The position numbers and the translations under genes are program-made. Positions 58,033-64,000 of a stretch of 64,000 nt of DNA are shown here, in pieces. The DNA is from Effusibacillus dendaii (GTDB taxonomy: Bacteria > Bacillota > Bacilli > Tumebacillales > Effusibacillaceae). Within the stretch, counting starts at the first letter, position 1. Every line of letters begins with the position of its first letter. The stretch spans positions 2,560,001 to 2,624,000 of the forward strand of contig NZ_AP023366.1 in NCBI RefSeq assembly GCF_015097055.1, in the 5' to 3' direction. Below the pieces are notes generated by a model. That model had not been told where the DNA came from. It ran no database searches and saw only the letters and a list, made by a program, of their open reading frames with translations.

Positions 58033-58449
58033 TTGGCGCATAAAGTATGGGTTGATACAAATGTAATTATTAGCTTTTTAACTAAAGACTCCAATGGCAT
58101 CGAAGCGGCTCAGCTGATGGAAAAAGTCCAAAGTGGTGAAGTTACTTTAAAAGTACCGTCAATTGTTATTGCTGAGTGTTGTTGGGTTTTAGAAGGGCCT
58201 CGTTTTGGATATACACCATCTGACATTGCTACTACTTTGACACATCTTATTTATGCGGATGGCATTGAAGTAGACGAGAAAAGTGTCATTTTAGAGTCCT
58301 TACAGAATTATGCAGCACATGGGATTGATTTTACTGATGCTTATATGGCAGCGCACAGCCGTGCGAATCCGCCAGATCACGTTGCAACCTTCAATATAAA
58401 GGATTTTCAAAAATTAGGTATAACAGTAAGTCGTCCTAAAGATATTTAA
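58033..58449 (+). CDS. PIN-domain toxin, VapC-like
   Basis: Probable RNase toxin of 138 residues. Acidic metal-binding residues are in place: Asp8 (WVDTNVIISFL), Glu48 (SIVIAECCWVL), and Asp99/Asp102 (GIDFTDAYMAA), followed by ATFNIKDFQKLG. The TTG start directly abuts the antitoxin stop. The final TAA overlaps the ATG of the following glycosyltransferase gene, so the toxin and the transferase share a message. Lower G+C than the surface genes around it suggests acquisition. Confidence 0.87.
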   Translation: MAHKVWVDTNVIISFLTKDSNGIEAAQLMEKVQSGEVTLKVPSIVIAECCWVLEGPRFGYTPSDIATTLTHLIYADGIEVDEKSVILESLQNYAAHGIDFTDAYMAAHSRANPPDHVATFNIKDFQKLGITVSRPKDI

Positions 58450-59891
58450 TGATGGGGATGATGGACATGCAGGACTCAAACACCCTACTTCAACCCGTAC
58501 AATATGCGATTCAGGATCACAACTATTTGCTCGCGGAACGATTGGCATCCGATATTGTAAGAAGATACCCGCTATTTGAGGAAGCCTGGATCTTGTTGGG
58601 GGATTCTCTTTATTATCAAGGGTGCGGGTTGATGGCTCATAAAGTGTATACGCGTGCTTGTTTATTCCATCCACAAGCAACATGGATCGATCAGAAATTA
58701 AAATCGCTTGAGAGCGTGCCGAAAGGAATCATAAAAGAAGAGGTCGAGGACTTGCTCAAGGTTCGCAACAAGACTTCAGTTGGTGCGGCTATCCTAGCTA
58801 AAAACGAAGAAAGCTGTATTGGCAGATGTTTGGAAAGCTTGGTTCATGCGGTGGATGAGATCCTGGTTGTCGATACAGGGTCAACGGACCGGACAATCGA
58901 AATTGCGAAATCGTTTCCGAAAACAACAGTGGTTCATTTTGCATGGTGTGATGACTTTTCAGCAGCACGCAATTTTGGCATGTCACAAATGGAGAGCGAT
59001 TGGGTTTTGTGGGTGGATGCGGATAAACATTTGCACCCGGATGATGTCCCTCTTCTTCACTATACCGCTTCCTTATTGGCTGACTATGAGCCGCACCCTC
59101 TTTTGCATATCATGATGCTAAATCAAATGGGGGATCGGATTTCCATCAATTATGGATTACCTCGGTTCTTTCCCATAAGAGGCCATTTACGGTATTATGG
59201 GAGAATCCATGAACAACTGGGTCCCATCCGGGGGAACCGGTATACGGACCTCGGGACACATGATTTTTTTGTGCGGATTCGATTGTTTCATGACGGATAT
59301 GATCCTCAAAAAACGAATATGGAGAGAAAATTACGACGGAATATCGAACTTTTGGAGAACATGACTCAGGATGAGCCAGATGATCCGACCTGGTGGTTGT
59401 ATCTTGGGCGTGAATCGCTAAACAAAGGAGATTTGGATAAGGGAATACAAGCCTTACGGAAAGCGGAAGAGAAGGCGAAAACGTTTCGGGGATTTGGGTC
59501 TCTTATCGAGGTTCTAAATTTGTTAGTGTCCGCCTATCTGGCAAAAGGTGAATTGTCGGAAGCGGAAAAGGTATGTGACCGAATGGTGGAAGCGAATCCG
59601 ACATTCCCTGACAGTTATTACTATTTGGGGTATATTCAAATTCAAAAGGGAAGACAATTCTATAAAGAAGTCGAAGAAAATTTAAAGAAATCGAAAGCGT
59701 TATTTGCAGAATATCGGGGTTTGGTTTCCCCTAACAGTGACATTGTAAAGTGGAAAGCCGATCTCCTTCTGGCGGATCTTTATCGTTTGTCGGGAGAGAC
59801 AGATAAAGCGAAAAAGCATTACCTTCAAGTTTTGGCTGCTTGTCCAGCCTCATATAAACAAAGGATTGAAAAGATCGTAAGCAAGCTTTGA
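58449..59891 (+). CDS. TPR-containing glycosyltransferase family 2
   Basis: Protein of 480 residues. A short N-terminal TPR-like part is followed by a GT2 domain (about 102-250: AAILAKNEESCIGRCLESL, EILVVDTGSTDRTIEIAKSF, DFSAARNFGM, and VLWVDADKHL with the DxD-type metal site). The C-terminal half carries TPR-like helices (LYLGRESLNKGDLDKGIQALRKAEE, LVSAYLAKGELSEAEKVCDRMVEANP, YYYLGYIQIQKGRQFYKEV). Such proteins modify surface or secreted proteins. Four nearby in-frame ATG codons make the exact start uncertain; 58449 overlaps the PIN stop. The neighbouring S-layer gene is a candidate target (inference). Confidence 0.88.
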   Translation: MMGMMDMQDSNTLLQPVQYAIQDHNYLLAERLASDIVRRYPLFEEAWILLGDSLYYQGCGLMAHKVYTRACLFHPQATWIDQKLKSLESVPKGIIKEEVEDLLKVRNKTSVGAAILAKNEESCIGRCLESLVHAVDEILVVDTGSTDRTIEIAKSFPKTTVVHFAWCDDFSAARNFGMSQMESDWVLWVDADKHLHPDDVPLLHYTASLLADYEPHPLLHIMMLNQMGDRISINYGLPRFFPIRGHLRYYGRIHEQLGPIRGNRYTDLGTHDFFVRIRLFHDGYDPQKTNMERKLRRNIELLENMTQDEPDDPTWWLYLGRESLNKGDLDKGIQALRKAEEKAKTFRGFGSLIEVLNLLVSAYLAKGELSEAEKVCDRMVEANPTFPDSYYYLGYIQIQKGRQFYKEVEENLKKSKALFAEYRGLVSPNSDIVKWKADLLLADLYRLSGETDKAKKHYLQVLAACPASYKQRIEKIVSKL

Positions 59892-59934
59892 ATATGGAAA
59901 TTGGATGCGGTGTATACAATCTAAGTTTGCCAAT

Positions 59935-59966
59935 AACAGCAGATTTGCCGATCTGCTGTTTTGTTT
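59935..59966 (+). terminator. Terminator after the GT2 gene
   Basis: AACAGCAGAT-TTGCCG-ATCTGCTGTT is a ten-base-pair stem followed by TTGTTT. Confidence 0.85.
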
Positions 59967-60087
59967 GGATGATCGATACTGTATAGAGAGGAACAAGTTT
60001 CTATCGATTTTTGTCGGGGAGGTTGTTACAATTGAGGATAGTTATGTAGAACCATAATAGAGAAGAAATAATGGAGGAAACAGATCG

Positions 60088-62421
60088 ATGACACAATTGA
60101 CCGGAGTGATAGGGGCGCGTGTCAACATAGAGACGGCACAAGCCTATCGAACAAATAAACTGTTTTACTTGCTGATGACAATCCTGTTTGTGGGTTTTTC
60201 ATTCAAGAACGGGTTGTTTTTCAACCCGTCGTTTATGATCTCCTCACTGTATGTCAGCGCAGTTTCGATTGTAGTCTTGGCATGGCTGCGCATGTCGAGA
60301 GCGCAGGTAAGCGGCTGGCAAATGACCGACCTGTTTGTCGGCGGGTATTTTTTAATGGTGCTGTTGACCACATTTACCCCTGCCAATCAGGAATACGCAG
60401 TAACGGGACTGATCCGTCAGTTTGATTATACGCTGGTTTATCTGATCGTGCGGGTGATTACAAGCATTGACCGAAACAGGCAATCGCTGTTAAACGGATT
60501 GCTGTTGTCAGGTGTGGTATTCAGCCTCTACGGTCTGGCGAACGGATTTGGTACCTTGAATGTGAACGGCACCATTTTTGATGAAAACTTGCGGCGGTTA
60601 GCGTCAAACTTTGAATATCCAAACGCGTTCGCTATTTATCAGGCGGTATTGTTTGTCATTGCCGTTGCCGCCTCCACCGTCGAAACGGGAAAAATTATGA
60701 AACGGATCTATCCGGCAGTTGCCTACCTTCTCCTTTCGTCTGTTATATTGACATATTCACGCGGTACATGGCTCGTACTTGCCGGAATGGTCCTGTTGTT
60801 ATTCCTGATTTATCCGAAAGGAACAAGACGTCGAGTTGTGATTCAAACAGCGGTTCCATTGGTTGGATTGGCAGCTACTATCGCCTTTCTTTCAAAAGCG
60901 GTATTGCAGAAGCAATCGGTCTTTGGATGGGAAATTACAATGTCCGGAACTATTCTTGCTGTTTTGGTGTCTTGGCTGTTTGAAGCGGCAATACGTAAAT
61001 TGACGAACCGACTCAATAAGAAGCAGCGTGTAACAGTGGCAGCAGTAGTTGGATTGGTGGCTGTTTTGGCGGTTGCCGGAGTCGTTCTGAAAGTGGGACT
61101 TCCGCAAAATCTGGCAGAACGTATTTCGTCCATTAACTTGCAGCAGTTTTCAGTTGTGCAGCGCTTTCTCTTTTACAAAGACGGCTTAAAAGTGCTGCAT
61201 GATTTCCCGGTTTTGGGAGCCGGATGGGATGCATGGAAGGCCATCCATCTCCGCTACCAGTCCTATCCCTATATCAGTAACGAGTCGCACAGTTACCTGA
61301 TCGATATTATTATGAGTGTAGGGGTGCTGGGAACATTAGTCTGGTTGACGATGATCGGTATGGCGATTTGGCAGGGGATTAAATCCTTGCGCATGTTCGA
61401 TTTTAAAAACCGGGTTATGCAGAGTGCGATCTTCTGTGGATTAGTTGGGTTGCTGGGGCACTCTTTGATTGACTTTGATATGTCCTATGGAACGAACAAT
61501 TATTTAATGTGGGCTTTGTTGGGGATGTTGGTTCCGCCGTTTACAGTTAAATTTCCAAGCATTCTTACGCGGAATGTAGAAATATCCTCCTCACAAACAA
61601 CTTGGAATTACGGAGGAGTTGTCGTAGCGGTAATCGGTGCTGTAATAGCTGGCGGGTTCCTGCTGTCCGATCGTGAGATGGCGATAGCGAATGCAGCCAA
61701 AACACCGGATGTCGGTCTGAAGGCGGCGCAAAACGCTACCATTTTTGCACCATACCGTCCAGCAGCGTATTTGAAGCTGGCAGATTTTCAGACGCAGCTT
61801 TATAAAGACAATCAGGATCAAAAGCTCGCTGCACAGATTAAGGAAAACGTGGATAGCGCGGTGGCGAAAGCCCCGTACCAGCCGGATAATCTGGTTAGAG
61901 CCTCCGATTATTACACACGGTTCGGGGATCCAGTGAAAGCGGTCGATTTGGCAAAACAAGCGTGGGAAAATGACCCCTATGCCATGGACTTCGCACAAAA
62001 TTATATGCGCGTGGCAGGCAGTCATGGTGCAGAGGAGTACAGTAAAGACAAAGGAAAGTCAAAACAGTTTTTTGCTGACATTATTAGTACGTACCAGAAT
62101 ATTGAGCAGCGTATCGCTGATTTCAAGAATTTGCCGTCTGTACTGAAACCGGAATACGATTACAGCATTACTCCGGAAATGAAGCTGTATTACGGGGAAG
62201 CCAACGTGTACCTCGGAAAGTATGAGGAAGCGAAGAAGGTTCTCGAACCTTTGTTGACTGCGGCACAGCAGCAGGATCAAAATCGTGCGAAAGTGATGTT
62301 GGCAGCTATCCAGAAGAGACAAGGGCAGTCGGTTGACTTGAACCTGTTGGCGCCGACTCTGACGGATCCAAAGCTGAAACAATATTTCGAGGGACTCGCG
62401 AAACTGGAACCGTTGCAATAA
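60088..62421 (+). CDS. O-antigen ligase-like protein with C-terminal TPR domain
   Basis: Protein of 777 residues. About twelve membrane helices (35-500) are followed by a soluble external part (from about 530) with TPR-like helices (RPAAYLKLADFQTQLYKDNQ, RASDYYTRFGDPVKAVDLAKQAWEND, LKLYYGEANVYLGKYEEAKK-like EMKLYYGEANVYLGKYEEAKK). The ligase loop has FLFYKDGLKVLHDFPVLGAGWDAW and NESHSYLIDIIMSVGVLGTL with the conserved His. TPR-bearing ligases of this type include protein O-oligosaccharyltransferases. It stands alone with its own terminator, 5 kb from the S-layer gene, and is a candidate for glycosylating it (inference). Confidence 0.85.
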   Translation: MTQLTGVIGARVNIETAQAYRTNKLFYLLMTILFVGFSFKNGLFFNPSFMISSLYVSAVSIVVLAWLRMSRAQVSGWQMTDLFVGGYFLMVLLTTFTPANQEYAVTGLIRQFDYTLVYLIVRVITSIDRNRQSLLNGLLLSGVVFSLYGLANGFGTLNVNGTIFDENLRRLASNFEYPNAFAIYQAVLFVIAVAASTVETGKIMKRIYPAVAYLLLSSVILTYSRGTWLVLAGMVLLLFLIYPKGTRRRVVIQTAVPLVGLAATIAFLSKAVLQKQSVFGWEITMSGTILAVLVSWLFEAAIRKLTNRLNKKQRVTVAAVVGLVAVLAVAGVVLKVGLPQNLAERISSINLQQFSVVQRFLFYKDGLKVLHDFPVLGAGWDAWKAIHLRYQSYPYISNESHSYLIDIIMSVGVLGTLVWLTMIGMAIWQGIKSLRMFDFKNRVMQSAIFCGLVGLLGHSLIDFDMSYGTNNYLMWALLGMLVPPFTVKFPSILTRNVEISSSQTTWNYGGVVVAVIGAVIAGGFLLSDREMAIANAAKTPDVGLKAAQNATIFAPYRPAAYLKLADFQTQLYKDNQDQKLAAQIKENVDSAVAKAPYQPDNLVRASDYYTRFGDPVKAVDLAKQAWENDPYAMDFAQNYMRVAGSHGAEEYSKDKGKSKQFFADIISTYQNIEQRIADFKNLPSVLKPEYDYSITPEMKLYYGEANVYLGKYEEAKKVLEPLLTAAQQQDQNRAKVMLAAIQKRQGQSVDLNLLAPTLTDPKLKQYFEGLAKLEPLQ

Positions 62422-62435
62422 AACTATACAAGACG

Positions 62436-62474
62436 AAAGGGGCCTGTCCAAGGTGAATGGACAAGCCCCTTTTT
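62436..62474 (+). terminator. Terminator of the TPR-ligase gene
   Basis: AAAGGGGCCTGTCCA pairs with TGGACAAGCCCCTTT across a seven-base loop with one internal mismatch, followed by T. Confidence 0.88.
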
Positions 62475-62484
62475 CCATATAAAC

Positions 62485-62864
62485 TCATGAACGATTTCGA
62501 TAAATCTCCATATTCGCCAAGTCAATTATGAACCGTCCACTTAAGAGAATGTCTAATCCGATCAGTCCGTCAATGTCAGAATCCAAAAGCCCAAAATCCA
62601 CATACATTTCATTAATCTCAAAACTTCCGAAACGAACCCCATCAACTTTCTTACGGAGAGAACGTTGTTTTCCACCGATTCCACGCATTACTACGATTTT
62701 ATCATCCTTTTCAGGACCAATGTTCAGCTCTTCTACAGCATCTGCGGAAATGATCGATTTTGTGGCTCGGTGTCGATAACGACATTCTCCAGTGTTTTAA
62801 ATTTTCCTTGGTGCATGAGGGTGATAGAAGTAAATAAGAGTCCATCAATGAACTCAATTACCAT
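62485..62864 (-). pseudogene. Retropepsin-like aspartic protease, frameshifted
   Basis: Starting at the ATG at 62864 (GGAGGCACGCCA upstream) the protein reads VIEFIDGLLFTSITLMHQGK, then ENVVIDT. There the expected DTGAT active-site motif breaks: GACACCGAGCC stands where GACACCGGAGCC would give D-T-G-A. In the next frame the protein continues ATKSIISADAVEELNIG, VVMRGIGGKQRSL and IDGLIGLDILLSGRFIIDL to the stop at 62485. One G is missing near 62768. The family is a small single-domain protease. It overlaps the end of the upstream 84-residue gene by eleven bases. This may be a real loss or a sequencing error. Confidence 0.8.
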
Positions 62865-63108
62865 TGGCGTGCCTCCTGATGGAAGGCTTTGTCCTAACTT
62901 CCATTACAATCTGTTCTTTAGATGTGTGATACACAAATCGATCACCTTTAGCAATCATGAGTTCTCTCATGGCTTCTTTTGAATCCGGGATCGGTTTGAT
63001 TACGGAAACCTCTTCAACATATATCTTGTCATTTTTTTCGTATGATTTTAATTCTTCCACAAGTACCCATTGATCCGGATACAGTTTGCAAACTTCGGAC
63101 CACTGCAT
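62854..63108 (-). CDS. Small conserved protein paired with the aspartic protease
   Basis: Protein of 84 residues: QWSEVCKLYPDQWVLVEELK, an acidic centre with IYVEEVSVIKPI, then DSKEAMRELMIAKGDRFVYH and EQIVMEVRTKPS. It has no signal or membrane segment. Similar small proteins beginning with W-x-E-V-x-x-x-Y-P-x-x-W-V-L-V-E are common next to retropepsin-like genes in Firmicutes (from memory). GGGGAGTCCAGAT precedes the ATG. Function unknown; it may be part of a toxin-antitoxin-like or regulatory pair with the protease. Confidence 0.7.
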   Translation of the reverse strand: MQWSEVCKLYPDQWVLVEELKSYEKNDKIYVEEVSVIKPIPDSKEAMRELMIAKGDRFVYHTSKEQIVMEVRTKPSIRRHANGN

Positions 63109-63277
63109 ATCTGGACTCCCCTTTCAAGGTTCCTCATTCTAATTTTGAAACAAGAGCGCATGATATTCTATAGCAGGCAGTTAAAATACGTTATCGGAAA
63201 ATAGCCAAACAATAACGATAAGGGACCTTGTTAAATTTATTGATTTATGTGGAGTTTTTGAATCTCCGTCAGTGCTC

Positions 63278-63306
63278 TGTTTATTCTCATTATAAAATGC
63301 TATAAT
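63278..63306 (+). promoter_or_regulatory. Promoter of the SpoVT/AbrB-RelE module
   Basis: The extended -10 element TGCTATAAT (TATAAT at 63301-63306) has a weak -35 (TGTTTA) 17 bases upstream. Confidence 0.55.
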
Positions 63307-63375
63307 TAACAAAGAAACAAGGAAACACAGAAATTATGAAGACAAAGAATACTTTTTTCCGGGAGGGAATATACT

Positions 63376-63765
63376 ATGGGTACCCAAATTGTAAAAAGAG
63401 AGGGAATCCATACAATGGACTTCGAAACAAAAAGAATTAGTGTGTCCGCTAAGAGACAGATCACTATACCGCAAAAGTTCTTTGAAAAATTGGGAATTGG
63501 TAGTGAAGTAGATTGTTTTATTCGCGGCGACGAGCTGGTAATTCGCCCAATCCGGACTAATGAGTTTGCTGAAGAAATTTTAAAGGATCTGGTGAATCAA
63601 GGATTTCAAGGACAAGAACTTGTCCAAGAGTTTATCAAGATGAGTTCTAAGGTTCGTCCCGCTGTTGTCCGGATGATTGAAGAAGCCGACCGTATTGCAC
63701 AAAAGACGTCAGGAACCGGAACTGAAAAGACGCGAGAGATCTTTGGTGATGTCATGGAGGATTGA
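63376..63765 (+). CDS. AbrB/SpoVT-domain antitoxin, long form
   Basis: Protein of 129 residues. Residues 14-60 are the swapped-hairpin DNA-binding domain (ISVSAKRQITIPQKFFEKLG, then DCFIRGDELVIRPI). The remaining 65 residues are helical and charged (LKDLVNQGFQGQELVQEFIKM, VVRMIEEADRIAQ) and probably neutralise the toxin encoded next. GGGAGGGAATATACT precedes the ATG. Another in-frame ATG at 63415 would remove 13 residues. The toxin start lies three bases after the stop. Confidence 0.85.
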   Translation: MGTQIVKREGIHTMDFETKRISVSAKRQITIPQKFFEKLGIGSEVDCFIRGDELVIRPIRTNEFAEEILKDLVNQGFQGQELVQEFIKMSSKVRPAVVRMIEEADRIAQKTSGTGTEKTREIFGDVMED

Positions 63766-63767
63766 GT

Positions 63768-64000
63768 GTGTTACGAGTCGACTATTTGCCCCCAGCCGAA
63801 AAATACTTCAAAAAATTAAAAGACAAGCAGCTCAAAAAGAAATACTTCGAAGCCATCCGGGAGATCTGTTCGGATCCGACCGTAGGAGATGCCAAAACAG
63901 GTGAGTTGGCCGGGATCTATTCCTATGACATTTACCACCAAAAGACGAACTATGAACTGGCTTACCGATTGACGGAGAATGACGAGGGTGAAATTGTCGT
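63768..64000 (+). CDS. RelE/ParE-type toxin, cut by window end
   Basis: Starts at GTG 63768 and runs off the window, so only the first 77 residues are visible. LPPAEKYFKKLKDKQLKKKYFEAIREICSDP and LAGIYSYDIYHQKTNYELAYRL match the RelE/ParE fold: an N-terminal helix pair followed by strands with basic residues. Toxins of this kind cut ribosome-bound mRNA or poison gyrase. The partner antitoxin is of the AbrB/SpoVT type rather than the usual RelB type. The C-terminus with catalytic residues is outside. Confidence 0.85.
   Translation, partial: MLRVDYLPPAEKYFKKLKDKQLKKKYFEAIREICSDPTVGDAKTGELAGIYSYDIYHQKTNYELAYRLTENDEGEIV

Overview
The window reads as the chromosome of an endospore-forming, flagellated, monoderm Firmicute of the class Bacilli with mid-range G+C. 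The order upp-mnaA-atpIBEFHAGDC, then ywzB-ywmB-murA-spoIID-spoIIQ-spoIIID-mbl-flhO-flhP-fabZ, follows the Bacillus subtilis backbone. An 11-gene nuo operon is inserted after atpC, and an S-layer locus lies downstream. This suggests an Alicyclobacillaceae-like lineage (Effusibacillus/Tumebacillus type); that placement is inference, not a database result.

Layout. (1) 1-2.05 kb: a GntR/UTRA regulator and an AbrB-family membrane transporter. (2) 2.4-10.3 kb: a hydroxy-acid catabolic island, with a FadR-type regulator and L-2-hydroxyglutarate oxidase on the minus strand, diverging from a metallo-beta-lactamase-fold hydrolase, a DUF6282 amidohydrolase-like protein, an MFS carrier and a GlcD/GlcF oxidase pair. 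The divergent region carries a repeated operator-like motif. (3) 10.5-14.9 kb: tartrate dehydrogenase-like enzyme, upp, mnaA and a thiolase. (4) 15.0-22.0 kb: complete F1Fo ATP synthase operon. (5) 22.0-32.5 kb: NDH-1-type complex without the E/F/G input module. (6) 32.6-41.2 kb: cell-wall, sporulation, cytoskeleton and flagellar genes with recognisable SigF- and SigE-type promoters. (7) 41.2-46.0 kb: YigZ, a diguanylate cyclase, an SLH-anchored glycosidase-like protein and a coiled-coil protein. (8) 46.1-62.4 kb: a cell-surface and glycosylation region with two O-antigen-ligase-like membrane proteins, a GT39-like and a GT4 transferase, a TPR-GT2 transferase, a major S-layer-like protein, and an unusual fusion of the same C-terminal wall domain type to a TolC-like module. 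(9) 57-64 kb: accessory debris and small modules: an IS3 remnant, an AbrB-PIN toxin-antitoxin pair, a frameshifted aspartic protease, and a SpoVT/AbrB-RelE pair cut by the window edge.

How they fit: atp and nuo form the respiratory energy core. The sporulation block supplies SpoIID/SpoIIQ engulfment proteins and the mother-cell regulator SpoIIID. The 46-62 kb block looks like the machinery that makes, glycosylates and anchors the surface layer. The most unusual items are the stalk-domain/TolC-like fusion, the decayed XRE regulator in the S-layer leader, the two O-antigen-ligase-like proteins around the S-layer gene, the repeated operator of the hydroxy-acid cluster, and the one-base deletion inside the catalytic motif of the aspartic protease.
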